Below are positions 16,062 through 24,262 of a DNA stretch of 34,586 nt, piece after piece. Each line of letters starts with the position of its first letter. Position 1 is the first letter of the stretch. The notes below the pieces were generated by a model. It was not told the origin of the DNA. It was given only the letters and a program-made list of their open reading frames with translations, and made no database searches. A program made the position numbers and the translations under genes. The stretch is taken from contig MUYB01000060.1 in assembly GCA_002015125.1 (NCBI GenBank), forward strand, positions 1-34,586. The letters run 5' to 3'. This DNA comes from [Haemophilus] felis (GTDB lineage: Bacteria; Pseudomonadota; Gammaproteobacteria; Enterobacterales; Pasteurellaceae).

Positions 16062-17513
16062 ATGAAATTTATCATTAAACTTTTCCCAGAAATTATGATT
16101 AAAAGCGAGTCCGTGCGTAAACGATTCGTGAAAATTTTAACGGGAAACATTCGCAATGTGCTAAATAAATATGATGATACGGTGGCGGTTGTGCGTCATT
16201 GGGATTACATTGAAGTGCGCTCAAAACAAGCGGAAAATCGACCGCACTTGATTGAGCTGTTGGGGCGTATTCCCGGTATTCATCATTTTTTGGAAGTGGA
16301 AGAAAAAAGTTTTACCTCATTGCACGATATTTTTGAACAAACCCTGCAAAATGTGGGAGCAACCCTAGAAAACAAAACATTTTGCGTGCGCGTGAAGCGC
16401 AAAGGCAAGCATGATTTCAGTTCTTTAGACGTGGAACGTTATGTGGGTGGTGGGCTAAATCAACATATCCCTAGCGCTAGCGTGCGCTTAACCAAGCCAG
16501 ATGTAACGGTGCGAATCGACATTGAAAATGACAAAATGATGTTTATCAAAGCTCGTTATGAAGGCATCGGCGGTTATCCCATTGGTACGCAAGAAGACGT
16601 GCTTTCATTAATTTCAGGCGGTTTTGATTCTGGCGTATCGAGTTATATGCTGATTCGTCGAGGCTGTCGGGTGCATTATTGCTTTTTCAATTTAGGTGGC
16701 GCTGCCCACGAAATTGGCGTGAAGCAAATGGCGTATCACATTTGGCATCGTTATAGTGGCTCCCACAAAGTGCGTTTTGTGGCGATTAATTTTGAAAATG
16801 TGGTAGGCGAAATTCTCGAAAAAGTGGATAACGGGCAAATGGGAGTGGTGTTGAAACGAATGATGGTGCGTGCAGCCAGCCTCGTGGCGGAACGTTTCGG
16901 TATCCAAGCCATTGTTACAGGGGAAGCGCTAGGGCAGGTATCTAGCCAAACCTTAACCAACTTGCGGTTAATTGATGAAGCCACTAACGCCTTAGTATTG
17001 CGTCCGTTGATTACCCACGATAAAGAGCAAATTATCGCTATGGCGAAAGAAATTGGCACGGACGATATTGCCAAATCCATGCCAGAATTTTGTGGTGTGA
17101 TTTCAAAAAATCCAACGGTGAAAGCAGTTAAGGCAAAAATTGAACAGGAAGAAGGAAATTTTGATTTTGCTGCATTGGAAAGTGCGGTACAAAATGCGCA
17201 ATATTTAGATATTCGTCAAATCGCAGAACAAACCGAGCAAGCTGTGGTGGAAGTAGATACGGTGTCAGTGTTGGGGGAAAACGACGTGATTTTGGACATC
17301 CGCAGCCCTGAAGAAACCGAGGAAAAACCACTGCAAATGCCTTGCCCTGTGTTGCTAATGCCTTTTTATAAATTATCTTCCCAATTTGGTGAATTAGACC
17401 CGTCGAAAAATTATGTGTTGTATTGTGAACGTGGCGTAATGAGCAAATTGCAAAGCCTGTATTTGAAAGAAAAAGGGTATAGCAATGTGAGGGTGTTTAA
17501 AAAACAATTGTAG
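16062..17513 (+). CDS. thiI: tRNA 4-thiouridine synthase / thiamine sulfur carrier ThiI
   Basis: ThiI adenylates U8 of tRNA and transfers persulfide sulfur to form 4-thiouridine, and also supplies sulfur to ThiS for thiazole synthesis. The 483-residue protein (E. coli 482) has a ferredoxin-like/THUMP N-terminal region to about 165, the PP-loop SGGFDSG at 185-191, [13 protein letters not shown] near 345 with the conserved cysteine, and a C-terminal rhodanese domain ending in YVLYCERG. Cys455 there corresponds to the catalytic persulfide Cys456 of E. coli. The rhodanese domain is absent from many Gram-positive ThiI proteins. The next gene begins six bases after its stop. Two USS cores lie inside. 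Confidence 0.96.
   Translation: MKFIIKLFPEIMIKSESVRKRFVKILTGNIRNVLNKYDDTVAVVRHWDYIEVRSKQAENRPHLIELLGRIPGIHHFLEVEEKSFTSLHDIFEQTLQNVGATLENKTFCVRVKRKGKHDFSSLDVERYVGGGLNQHIPSASVRLTKPDVTVRIDIENDKMMFIKARYEGIGGYPIGTQEDVLSLISGGFDSGVSSYMLIRRGCRVHYCFFNLGGAAHEIGVKQMAYHIWHRYSGSHKVRFVAINFENVVGEILEKVDNGQMGVVLKRMMVRAASLVAERFGIQAIVTGEALGQVSSQTLTNLRLIDEATNALVLRPLITHDKEQIIAMAKEIGTDDIAKSMPEFCGVISKNPTVKAVKAKIEQEEGNFDFAALESAVQNAQYLDIRQIAEQTEQAVVEVDTVSVLGENDVILDIRSPEETEEKPLQMPCPVLLMPFYKLSSQFGELDPSKNYVLYCERGVMSKLQSLYLKEKGYSNVRVFKKQL
16241..16249 (-). repeat. DNA uptake sequence core (USS)
   Basis: ACCGCACTT on the plus strand, within thiI. Confidence 0.85.
17180..17188 (+). repeat. DNA uptake sequence core (USS)
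   Basis: Exact AAGTGCGGT within thiI, coding for part of ESAVQNA ahead of the rhodanese domain. Confidence 0.85.
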
Positions 17514-17519
17514 GAGAAA

Positions 17520-18293
17520 ATGATGTACCATTTTTTTATTTCAGATAAAAATAATATCGCACGCCGTCAGAATGTACAAAGAGAAGCGGCTAAATTAGGA
17601 ATAACACCTAATTTTTTTGATGCCATTATGGGACGTAATTTATCCCAAGAAGAATTAGCTAATTTAGTGGTTCCAGACACCTTTCTTACTTTAGGGGAAA
17701 TTGGTTGTGCAGCAAGTCATTTAGCGGTGATGCGACAGTTTTTGCTAACGGATCAGGAGTATGTCTTTATTTTTGAAGATGATATTGTATTTTCTGAAAG
17801 TTTTACTTCAGATATGATAAAAGAAATCACGAAATTTATATGTGATTTGGATAAACCGTCTTTACTTGTTTTATTTAATAGCATTTATAAGAAATCAATT
17901 AAACAGCCTAATATTAACAATTCAAAAATATCCATTTATTCTGCGCATAATTTATTTGGTGCCTATGGTTATGTTATTAATTGAAAAGCGACGGAAAATA
18001 TTTTAAAGATTCAAACGCCAATAAAGTTTGAAATTGATGCCTTTAAATTTTATTACTGGTTAGGGGCTTGTGATTTATATTGTTTGGATACCAATTTAAG
18101 TGAATTGGAACCAGAAACATCTGAATTATCTGAGATTAATTATGGCGCACCTAGAGCTTACACGAAACAACGAGCTATTAAGAAAAATCAAGCCTTTAAT
18201 ATGTTATATAAAGAACTCAGTTTTAGAGAAAAATTAAGAGTTCAAATACGAAGATTGCAAAAAGCACTAAACAAACCTTTTGAAAAATTATGA
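17520..18293 (+). pseudogene. Family 25 glycosyltransferase (LPS type), split by one TGA
   Basis: The first 154 codons match the GT25 LOS glycosyltransferases (Lic2A/LgtB/LpsA type). The opening FISDKNNIARRQNVQREAAKLGI is typical, as are FFDAIMGRNL, the hallmark LGEIGCAASHLAVMRQFL at 58-75 and FIFEDDIVF with its acidic triplet at 86-88. Translation stops at TGA 17982-17984, right after FGAYGYVIN. The same frame continues without shift as KATENILKIQTPIKFEIDAF and on to a stop at 18291-18293, giving a normal-sized protein of 257 residues. Such enzymes add galactose or similar sugars to lipooligosaccharide. No simple-sequence repeat is present, so this is not classic phase variation. A single-base substitution is the simplest explanation. 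A sequencing error is possible. It is more AT-rich than thiI and hrpA, as usual for transferred LPS genes. Confidence 0.85.
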
Positions 18294-18295
18294 TA

Positions 18296-18331
18296 AAAAA
18301 ATACCGCAGATTACAAAATACGGTATTTTTT
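18296..18331. terminator. Bidirectional terminator, glycosyltransferase / metS
   Basis: AAAAAATACCG (18296-18306) pairs with CGGTATTTTTT (18321-18331) around a 14-base loop. It lies between two converging transcripts. Confidence 0.9.
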
Positions 18332-18339
18332 GTGTTTGA

Positions 18340-18432
18340 TTACTCTTTCGGTAATCTCAAAATTGAGAGTAATAAGCCGCCCCAAATAATGGTTAATGCG
18401 ACGATCATCATAATAATTGCGCTGTTACTCAT
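18340..18432 (-). CDS. metS: MetS-like small subunit of NSS amino-acid transporter
   Basis: A 30-codon gene encodes [13 protein letters not shown], a tryptophan-glycine turn (IIWGGLL) and LSILRLPKE, i.e. a single transmembrane helix with a short basic end. This matches the MetS family, the tiny partner of MetP-type sodium-coupled methionine/alanine importers described in Corynebacterium. Its ATG lies inside the last codons of the transporter gene (8-base overlap, ATGAGTAA), with GGAGAT upstream, so translation is coupled. It ends just before a terminator. The position, overlap and W-G-G motif make this convincing despite its size. Confidence 0.88.
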   Translation of the reverse strand: MSNSAIIMMIVALTIIWGGLLLSILRLPKE

Positions 18433-19945
18433 TGTTATCTCCTTTTACTTCTTTTGTTTCAGTTAAATTGTTCCAAGGTAAGCGAGAAAGTAGGTATGCT
18501 ACAACAATCAAACCAATCGCCATACCCCAGCCGAATGTGTTGACAAACCACGCTGGGTAGCCACCGTAGCCTTCAGTGGCGACTTTGTTGATTTCGGTGA
18601 ATAACATATATACAAGTACGGTTGAAGTAACGGTTCCTACCAAAATTCGCCAAGTAACGCCGAGTTTGAAAGAGGAGGTTTCGTTGATGTGTGCACCCAA
18701 TCCTGATAAGGATTCGTTGAGCAAAACGGCGTAAATCACGGCAAGTCCAACGGCAACGATACCGAAGCTATTCACGAATTTATCTAACACATCTAATACT
18801 GGTAAACCTGTTGTTGTTCCGAATAATAGGATAGACACTAACGCCATTGGTACACAAACGATAGCTGTTGAGACGGAACGACGGAATCTTAATTTATCTT
18901 GTACCGCAGAGATGATCACTTCTAATACAGACATTAGCGAGGTGATACCTGCGAAGAGCAACGAACCAAAGAATAACACGCCAATCACTGAGCCAAATGG
19001 TGCTTGGTCGATAATCGCAGGGAATGCGATGAATGCTAATCCTAAACCTGATGTGGCAACCTCGCTTACTTCTTTACCGCCAGCCATTGCCATAAAGCCT
19101 AATGCGGCAAAAACTCCGATACCTGCGAGTAATTCAAAACTACTATTCGCAAAGCCAACCACTAAGCCAGAACCTGTGAGGTCACTTTGTTTTTTCAAGT
19201 AAGAGGAATAAGTAATCATAATCCCAAAACAAATAGACAACGAGAAGAAGATTTGTCCATAAGCGGCAACCCATACGCTTGGCTCAAGTAATTTAGACCA
19301 ATCTGGGGTGAATAAGGCATTTAAACCTTTTTCTGCACCAGGTAGGAATAATGCGCTGATAACCAACACGATGAACATTAAGGTTAAAAGCGGCATAAAG
19401 AATGCCGCAGATTTGCCGATACCTTTTTGTACACCAAGGGCGAGGATCACTAAAATGAATGCCCACACACCGATTAATGGTCCAGTAATACTTGCCACAA
19501 AGTCTAGATCTAGCGTTACGCCTTCAGCCATTTGCAAATATTCTTTGAAGAAGAAGCCTGCAGGATCTGCACCCCAAGCGCTGTTTAGTGAGAAGTAAGT
19601 ATAGGATGCAGCCCAGCCTAAGATAACCGCATAGTAAATACCGATGATCACATTGATTAACACTTGCCACCAACCAAAGGTTTCAAAGTGTTTATTAATT
19701 TTACGAAATGCTAACGGTGGTGAAGCGCGATATTTATGTCCAATAGCATAATCTAAGAATAATAATGGAATACCTGCGGTGAGTAGCGCCACCAAGTAAG
19801 GAAAGATAAAAGCACCGCCACCGTTTTCATAAGTTACATAAGGGAAACGCCAAATATTCCCCAACCCAACTGCGGAACCGATTGCCGCAAAGATAAACGC
19901 TTTACGTCCTGCGAACGTTTCGCGACTTTGAGATGATGTTGTCAT
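18425..19945 (-). CDS. NSS-family sodium-dependent amino-acid transporter (MetP-like)
   Basis: This 506-residue inner-membrane protein is a neurotransmitter:sodium symporter. The N-terminal [33 protein letters not shown] is the family signature, with the unwound helix 1 GSAVGLGN that binds sodium and substrate. About twelve hydrophobic helices follow, including [18 protein letters not shown] (helix 6) and [12 protein letters not shown]. The start at 19945 ([11 protein letters not shown]) has an AAGG site and places the signature at the usual distance; an in-frame TTG at 20002 would add 19 residues and is not preferred. The downstream overlapping metS indicates a methionine/alanine type carrier, but the substrate is inferred. 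H. influenzae has a close homologue. Confidence 0.9.
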   Translation of the reverse strand: MTTSSQSRETFAGRKAFIFAAIGSAVGLGNIWRFPYVTYENGGGAFIFPYLVALLTAGIPLLFLDYAIGHKYRASPPLAFRKINKHFETFGWWQVLINVIIGIYYAVILGWAASYTYFSLNSAWGADPAGFFFKEYLQMAEGVTLDLDFVASITGPLIGVWAFILVILALGVQKGIGKSAAFFMPLLTLMFIVLVISALFLPGAEKGLNALFTPDWSKLLEPSVWVAAYGQIFFSLSICFGIMITYSSYLKKQSDLTGSGLVVGFANSSFELLAGIGVFAALGFMAMAGGKEVSEVATSGLGLAFIAFPAIIDQAPFGSVIGVLFFGSLLFAGITSLMSVLEVIISAVQDKLRFRRSVSTAIVCVPMALVSILLFGTTTGLPVLDVLDKFVNSFGIVAVGLAVIYAVLLNESLSGLGAHINETSSFKLGVTWRILVGTVTSTVLVYMLFTEINKVATEGYGGYPAWFVNTFGWGMAIGLIVVAYLLSRLPWNNLTETKEVKGDNNE

Positions 19946-19983
19946 AGTTACAACCTTTTTAATTAGATTAATTGAGGAAGCTA

Positions 19984-20012
19984 AAAATATAGGGAAATAC
20001 AAATGTAGTCAA
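19984..20012 (-). promoter_or_regulatory. Predicted metP promoter
   Basis: On the minus strand TTGACT (20012-20007) is 17 bases from TATTTT (19989-19984); TATATT two bases closer is an alternative -10. It directs transcription of the metP-metS pair. Confidence 0.5.
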
Positions 20013-20214
20013 TGGTATAAAATCTTGTAAATTGTCTGATTTTACGATTGTTTTTAGTTTTTAAAACTGTTTTTGTTTTTTATTTTGGTTTTATTGTTTT
20101 AATTTTCTGTTTTAACAATTTTAACAACTAGAAACTTGATAGAGGTATAGTGAAAAAAACTAAGTAAAAAAATAATGAAAATTTTATGGAAGGAAAAATG
20201 AAGAGAGAGAAAAT

Positions 20215-20245
20215 AAATAGGCACATTGGAAAATTGTGCCTATTT
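20215..20245 (-). terminator. uspE terminator
   Basis: AAATAGGCACA (20215-20225) pairs with TGTGCCTATTT (20235-20245), an 11-bp stem with a 9-base loop. On the minus strand it is followed by T-rich sequence, nine bases after the uspE stop. Confidence 0.8.
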
Positions 20246-20253
20246 GATGAAGA

Positions 20254-21180
20254 TTAGAGTTTGTTAGGTTTTATCGCTAATAAATTACAATTCAATCGAC
20301 TGATAACGTGTTCTGCGGTGTTGCCTACAAAGGCAGCGGATAATCCCGTTCGGCCAATAGTGCCAAGTACAACGATTTCAGCTTCAAGTTTTTGTGCAAC
20401 CATTGGAATCACTTCTTCAGGGAAGCCCTCATAAACATGAGTATGATCATCATCAATACCAAAACGTTGACGTAAGGTTTTCATATTTAATAAGTATTGG
20501 GCGCGAATATTATTGTCGGACTCATCGTTATTAAATTCTGGTAGATCTATTGTCATATTGATTGGTATTGGAGGATAGGCGCTCACTAAGTGAACATTTC
20601 CTTTCTCAAGGTTATCTGCTAAATCCACGCCAAGAGATACCAATTTTTCGTTGAGATTTTGATGTGCTTGCTCTTCATCATCAGAGACATTAACGGCAAT
20701 TAAGATTCGACGTTGATGTTTCCAATCTGCATCACGCACCATTAAGGTTGGCGTTGGACATTTGCGTAATAATTGCCAGTCCATTGGTGTGAAGATAAGC
20801 GAACTGAGATTGTTTTCTTCTTTGGTATATTTCACCACTAAATCATATTGATTACGTTCTACCTCTTCTGTAATGGCTTCCGCTTCATTGCTGTGCCAAA
20901 CTACCAAAGGCTCAAATTCAATATTGGGATCGGCGTATTTTTCAAAATAAGTGTTGATCGCTTCAATACGCTGATTGATCACCGCTTGTTGCATTTCTTG
21001 ACGATCTTCTGATGAAACAAAGGCAGACATTTGATAAGACAAATCATAAGCGGCTAAGAAGGCAGTAATTTTAACCTTTTGATCACTTTTTTGTTCTTTG
21101 ACTAAACGAACTGCTCTTGCAAGGGCGTATTGTTTTTCATTTTCTGGGTTAATTACGACGAGAATGTGATTAAATTTCAT
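20254..21180 (-). CDS. uspE: Universal stress protein E
   Basis: UspE is a cytosolic tandem universal stress protein; in E. coli it supports resistance to DNA damage and oxidants, motility and adhesion. The 308-residue product has two Usp domains: residues 1 to about 145 (KFNHILVVINPENEKQYALARAVRLV) and about 155 to the end (RRILIAVNVSDDEEQAHQN, then AEIVVLGTIGRTGLSAAFVGNTAEHVI). The second holds the glycine-rich loop G-x2-G-x9-G(S/T) seen in ATP-binding Usp proteins. A GGAGG site six bases before 21180 fixes the start; an upstream in-frame ATG adds only four residues. It lies directly downstream of fnr, the same pairing as in E. coli, and may be read from the fnr promoter. Confidence 0.93.
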   Translation of the reverse strand: MKFNHILVVINPENEKQYALARAVRLVKEQKSDQKVKITAFLAAYDLSYQMSAFVSSEDRQEMQQAVINQRIEAINTYFEKYADPNIEFEPLVVWHSNEAEAITEEVERNQYDLVVKYTKEENNLSSLIFTPMDWQLLRKCPTPTLMVRDADWKHQRRILIAVNVSDDEEQAHQNLNEKLVSLGVDLADNLEKGNVHLVSAYPPIPINMTIDLPEFNNDESDNNIRAQYLLNMKTLRQRFGIDDDHTHVYEGFPEEVIPMVAQKLEAEIVVLGTIGRTGLSAAFVGNTAEHVISRLNCNLLAIKPNKL

Positions 21181-21272
21181 TGTAACCTCCAAGCTAGTTA
21201 CGCGACAGGAAACATCTTTGAAAAGATAAACTCAATGGAATGTATTCTATCGCATTAGCACAAAATCTTAAA

Positions 21273-22046
21273 TTAAATTCCCATACGAATATTAGTTTTA
21301 CTTGTGCCTGATAACTCAATTAACGCCGCCATATCATTAATTGCTATATATTTACCCTGTACAGTTAAGATATTCAGTTTTTGTAATCGACCTAATAAAC
21401 GGCTGATAGTTTCCACCGTAAGACCGAGATAATTACCAATGTCGCCACGTGTCATGGTTAAACGAAATTCACGAGCAGAAAAGCCGCGAGCAGAGTAGCG
21501 ACGCGATAAATTATAAATAAATGCCGCTAAACGTTCTTCCGCATTCATTTTAGATAACAACAAAATCATTTCTTGATCATTTTTAATTTCGTTACTCATT
21601 AAACGCATAATCTGTTGGCGCAATTTCGGCATTTTGCCTGATAAATCATCTAAAATATCGAAAGGAATTTCGCACACCATAGCGGTTTCTAGCGCCTGCG
21701 CAAAACTTGGATGCTGCATATTCATAATCGCATCAAAGCCCACCAAATCCCCAGGTAAATGGAAAGAAGTAATTTGCTCTTCGCCTATTTCGCTAATGGT
21801 ATAAGTTTTGATTGTGCCAGAACGGATAGCATAAATAGAAGTGAGAGGATCGCCAGCTTTGAATAAAATTTGTGTTTTTTGAATAGGTTTTTTACGTTCA
21901 ATAATATTATCAAGTTGATCAAGCTCTTGCTGATTTAAGGTAAAAGGGATACATAATTGACTGATACTACAATCTTGACAATGAATCGCACAACCTCCCG
22001 ACTGAACTTTGCGTCCAATTTTATTGGGCACCGAAAAAATCTGCAT
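21273..22046 (-). CDS. fnr: Anaerobic regulator FNR
   Basis: FNR is the oxygen-sensing CRP-family activator/repressor that dimerises when its 4Fe-4S cluster is intact. The 257-residue protein has the four N-terminal cysteines Cys19, 23, 26 and 32 (spacing C-x3-C-x2-C-x5-C); three of these plus Cys125 (TAMVCEIP) provide the cluster ligands, as in E. coli. The cyclic-nucleotide-binding-like fold runs to about 140, then the dimer helix. The helix-turn-helix [23 protein letters not shown] at 199-221 includes Glu212, Ser215 and Arg216, the residues that read TTGAT half-sites. An FNR box lies 36-49 bases upstream of its start. uspE follows. Identity is certain at the family level. Confidence 0.97.
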   Translation of the reverse strand: MQIFSVPNKIGRKVQSGGCAIHCQDCSISQLCIPFTLNQQELDQLDNIIERKKPIQKTQILFKAGDPLTSIYAIRSGTIKTYTISEIGEEQITSFHLPGDLVGFDAIMNMQHPSFAQALETAMVCEIPFDILDDLSGKMPKLRQQIMRLMSNEIKNDQEMILLLSKMNAEERLAAFIYNLSRRYSARGFSAREFRLTMTRGDIGNYLGLTVETISRLLGRLQKLNILTVQGKYIAINDMAALIELSGTSKTNIRMGI

Positions 22047-22081
22047 TTAATCCTCTGCGAATATAGAAAAATAAGATAAAA

Positions 22082-22095
22082 TTGATCTATCTCAA
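22082..22095. promoter_or_regulatory. FNR box upstream of fnr
   Basis: TTGATCTATCTCAA matches the FNR consensus TTGAT-N4-ATCAA at nine of ten specific bases. It lies between fnr and a divergent small ORF, so FNR could repress its own gene, as in E. coli, and act on the other side too. Confidence 0.65.
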
Positions 22096-22163
22096 ATAAT
22101 ATCATCAATTACTCAATTTAAGAAGTAGTAAATCAATTTCGTACAGAAAATAGGATGGCAAAA

Positions 22164-22262
22164 ATGCCCGCAGAAAAGCTCACTAAAAAACGCCTTATTC
22201 AAATTTTGATCATGCTAGCAATTTTGCTATTTCTCTTTTTTTATCGAACCTATACATATTAG
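22164..22262 (+). CDS. Small single-helix membrane protein, unknown
   Basis: This 32-codon frame encodes MPAEKLTKKRLIQ followed by a strong hydrophobic helix (ILIMLAILLFLFFY) and a short RTYTY end: a basic N-terminal side, then one transmembrane segment. AGGAT lies eight bases upstream of ATG 22164; an ATG at 22155 would add MAK. It is divergent from fnr, with the FNR box in between, so oxygen control is possible. I do not recognise the family. The positive-inside layout and ribosome site argue for a real gene, but the size leaves doubt. Confidence 0.45.
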   Translation: MPAEKLTKKRLIQILIMLAILLFLFFYRTYTY

Positions 22263-22273
22263 TGCATCGGTGT

Positions 22274-23062
22274 TTACTCCAAAATTTTCACCTCATCACC
22301 AACACGAATTACGCCCGTATTGAGGGGGATTAAATTAATCCCAAAAATCGTTTTTCCTTGCGCGTTGGTATTCAATTTTTTTAAGCTGCGTAAGGGTTCC
22401 ATTTTCTTATCTAACTGATGATGTTGCGGATCGCGCGTAATCAATACACAACGTTCGCAAGGTTTTACATTAATAAAGGTGGCGCCACCGATCTGAATTT
22501 TCTTCCACTGTTCCTCTTGAAACGGCTCATTTCCGCTGACCACAATATTTGGTCGAAAATTTGCCATACTAATAGGTACAGGACAATTTTGTTGCAATTG
22601 TTGTAACGAAGCTTCAGTTGTCAGCAAAATGGGATAACCGTCCGCAAAAGCCACAGGAGTTTCTGGTGGACGAGCGGTGCGACGTTCGGTGTGCAGACCA
22701 GTCCAACGAAGTTGCACATCACGCGCTAATTTTTCACTAAACCAGCGGTTGATCTCATCATTGGCGATAAAACTTTCAAAGACATCCTCCCACACTTCGC
22801 AGGCGGTGGTATGTTGAAAATCCGAATAATGCACGGTTAACATCGAACCATCTTGATGCACCACTTGTAACCCCATAGGAATAGGGTAGGCACTTAAGCG
22901 AAATAACGCTTCCTCTTTGCGTGCGGTAATCATTTTACCATTCGGCTCGGTGAGCATAAATTCGCGGTCGAAATTTAACCCTTGCGACAGAACCACTGCT
23001 TGAGGAAGAAAATAGCCTTGTGTTGATTTAATCGGATAAATACAAATTTGTTGAAGCTGCAT
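22274..23062 (-). CDS. MOSC-domain protein, YcbX-like (no ferredoxin domain)
   Basis: The 262 residues contain an N-terminal MOSC_N barrel (LQQICIYPIKSTQGYFLPQAVVLSQGLNFDREFMLTEPNGKMITARK) and a MOSC domain (DGYPILLTTEASLQQL, FRPNIVVSGNEPF and KPCERCVLITRDPQ). The second cysteine of PCERC is the expected molybdenum ligand. E. coli YcbX, which reduces N-hydroxylated base analogues using molybdenum cofactor, is about 369 residues because it also carries a C-terminal 2Fe-2S ferredoxin domain. This form stops after GDEVKILE, so it would need a separate electron donor. It is transcribed alone. Function as an N-hydroxylamine reductase is inferred from the family. Confidence 0.85.
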   Translation of the reverse strand: MQLQQICIYPIKSTQGYFLPQAVVLSQGLNFDREFMLTEPNGKMITARKEEALFRLSAYPIPMGLQVVHQDGSMLTVHYSDFQHTTACEVWEDVFESFIANDEINRWFSEKLARDVQLRWTGLHTERRTARPPETPVAFADGYPILLTTEASLQQLQQNCPVPISMANFRPNIVVSGNEPFQEEQWKKIQIGGATFINVKPCERCVLITRDPQHHQLDKKMEPLRSLKKLNTNAQGKTIFGINLIPLNTGVIRVGDEVKILE

Positions 23063-23147
23063 AATGCGTTAACCTGAGTGAATAACAAAGCTTGCATCAT
23101 AGCGTAATTTTACGAGCAGAGAGAAGAAAAAATCACAAAATTCAAGG

Positions 23148-23181
23148 TTGCTATTTTTTTGTGAACGAACAATAATAGCGC
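23148..23181 (+). promoter_or_regulatory. Predicted greA promoter
   Basis: TTGCTA (23148-23153) and AATAAT (23171-23176) are separated by 17 bases and followed by AGCGC. Transcription from here gives a leader of about 100 bases that contains the hairpin at 23229-23265. Confidence 0.5.
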
Positions 23182-23228
23182 ATTCGTTGAATGAATAACC
23201 TACCTTATTTATTTTCCCATTTTTATTT

Positions 23229-23265
23229 GCCACGATATTGCCTCACAATATCGCGGTTTTGTTTT
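23229..23265 (+). terminator. Leader hairpin/attenuator upstream of greA
   Basis: CGATATTG (23233-23240) pairs with CAATATCG (23246-23253) over the loop CCTCA. Past one mismatch three more pairs form (GCC with GGT, including one wobble), followed by a T-rich run (TTTTGTTTT). It lies after the predicted greA promoter and before its ribosome site, so it looks like a premature terminator. E. coli greA has a comparable leader terminator that produces the GraL small RNA. Confidence 0.65.
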
Positions 23266-23283
23266 ACTTAAAAGGATTAAATT

Positions 23284-23760
23284 ATGAAACAAATTCCTAT
23301 GACGGTACGCGGCGCAGAATTATTGCGCGAGGAACTTGATTTTTTAAAAAACGTGCGTCGTCCAGAAATTATCAAAGCTATTGCTGAAGCACGCGAACAT
23401 GGCGATTTAAAAGAAAATGCCGAATATCATGCAGCGAGAGAACAGCAAGGTTTCTGCGAGGGACGCATCCAAGAAATTGAAGGTAAATTAGCAAATTGCC
23501 AAATCATTGATGTGAGCAAAATGCCAAACAATGGCAAAGTGATCTTTGGCGCCACCGTCGTGATTTTAAACACAGACAATGATGAAGAACTTACTTATCG
23601 CATTGTGGGAGATGATGAAGCTAACATTAAAGAAGGACTTATTTCAGTCAATTCGCCAATTGCACGAGGTTTGATTGGCAAAGAAGTGGACGATACAGTG
23701 GTTATTCAAACACCTGGCGGTAAAGTTGAGTTTGAAATCGTTCAGGTGGATTATCTATAA
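23284..23760 (+). CDS. greA: Transcription elongation factor GreA
   Basis: GreA enters the RNA polymerase secondary channel and stimulates cleavage of backtracked transcripts. The 158-residue product has the family length. The N-terminal coiled coil runs from about 10 to 75 ([45 protein letters not shown]). The acidic tip with Asp and Glu ([11 protein letters not shown]) is the catalytic part. The C-terminal FKBP-like domain follows ([43 protein letters not shown]). AAAGGA precedes the ATG. An attenuator-like hairpin lies in its leader. yhbY faces it across a shared terminator, as greA and yhbY also neighbour one another in E. coli. Confidence 0.97.
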   Translation: MKQIPMTVRGAELLREELDFLKNVRRPEIIKAIAEAREHGDLKENAEYHAAREQQGFCEGRIQEIEGKLANCQIIDVSKMPNNGKVIFGATVVILNTDNDEELTYRIVGDDEANIKEGLISVNSPIARGLIGKEVDDTVVIQTPGGKVEFEIVQVDYL

Positions 23761-23771
23761 CAGATATAAAG

Positions 23772-23807
23772 AAAAAATGGCGTAAACTGAATGTTACGCC
23801 ATTTTTT
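23772..23807. terminator. Bidirectional greA/yhbY terminator
   Basis: AAAAAATGGCGTAA (23772-23785) pairs perfectly with TTACGCCATTTTTT (23794-23807) around an 8-base loop, serving both convergent genes. Confidence 0.93.
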
Positions 23808-23814
23808 GTTTGAT

Positions 23815-24117
23815 TTATTTACGAGGCAATTGAATTTGCGGTTCTTGTGCAGGGCGATAAAGCACTAAAATATGACCAATAGTTTGTACCGCGCTGGCGC
23901 CACTTTCACGCACAATAGCGTCGATAATCAGCTGCTTGGTTTCGCGATCTGCCCCAGCAATTTTTACTTTAATCAATTCATGATGTTCTAGGGCGTTATC
24001 AATTTCCGCTAGCACGCCTTCGGTTAATCCATTATTCCCTAACATAACCACTGGATTTAAGTGGTGTGCCAAGGCTTTTAAATATTGCTTCTGTTTTGTT
24101 GATAATGTAATTGACAT
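23815..24117 (-). CDS. yhbY: CRM-domain ribosome assembly RNA-binding protein YhbY
   Basis: YhbY is a single CRM-domain protein that binds the precursor of the large ribosomal subunit. The 100 residues show the fold's landmarks: LSTKQKQYLKALAHHLNPVVMLG then the GNNG loop (GNNGLTEGVLAEIDNALEHHELIKVKI), then AIVRESGASAVQTIGHILVLYRP. The GxxG loop is the RNA-contacting part in KH-like and CRM folds. Its ATG is followed upstream by an intergenic gap with the yeaD terminator. In E. coli ftsH and rlmE lie on the other side; that block is absent here. Confidence 0.95.
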   Translation of the reverse strand: MSITLSTKQKQYLKALAHHLNPVVMLGNNGLTEGVLAEIDNALEHHELIKVKIAGADRETKQLIIDAIVRESGASAVQTIGHILVLYRPAQEPQIQLPRK

Positions 24118-24163
24118 AACTTGTTCCCGATGCAGTAGATTTATTGCCGACGCTTGTTATCGC

Positions 24164-24193
24164 TAAATAAAACGCCCACAAAATAAAGTGGGC
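24164..24193 (-). terminator. yeaD terminator
   Basis: On the minus strand GCCCAC pairs with GTGGGC (24193-24188 and 24179-24174) around an 8-base loop, and GTTTTATTTA follows. It lies about 70 bases after the yeaD stop. Confidence 0.7.
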
Positions 24194-24262
24194 AATTCTA
24201 TAGCTAAATATTCATGAGAGAAAGTTTTTTGTTTACTTTCCATCAATGGGGATTGAGGTTTG

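Larger units (their letters stand above)
19946..20253. other. Intergenic region between metP and uspE
   Basis: This 308-base AT-rich gap has a metP promoter near 19984-20012 and the uspE terminator at 20215-20245. The middle (about 20040-20180) is a T-then-A-rich tract with no gene I can support. A 23-codon ATG frame at 20186 runs through the terminator and is probably chance. Confidence 0.6.

Noticed and set aside
17988..18293. Independent gene starting in the second half of the glycosyltransferase
   Set aside because: It is in the same frame as the first half and continues its homology; no ribosome site near the first internal start.
20186..20257. A 23-codon frame with a good ribosome site, MEGKMKREKINRHIGK and so on
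   Set aside because: It runs straight through the uspE terminator hairpin and into uspE on the other strand; no recognisable features.
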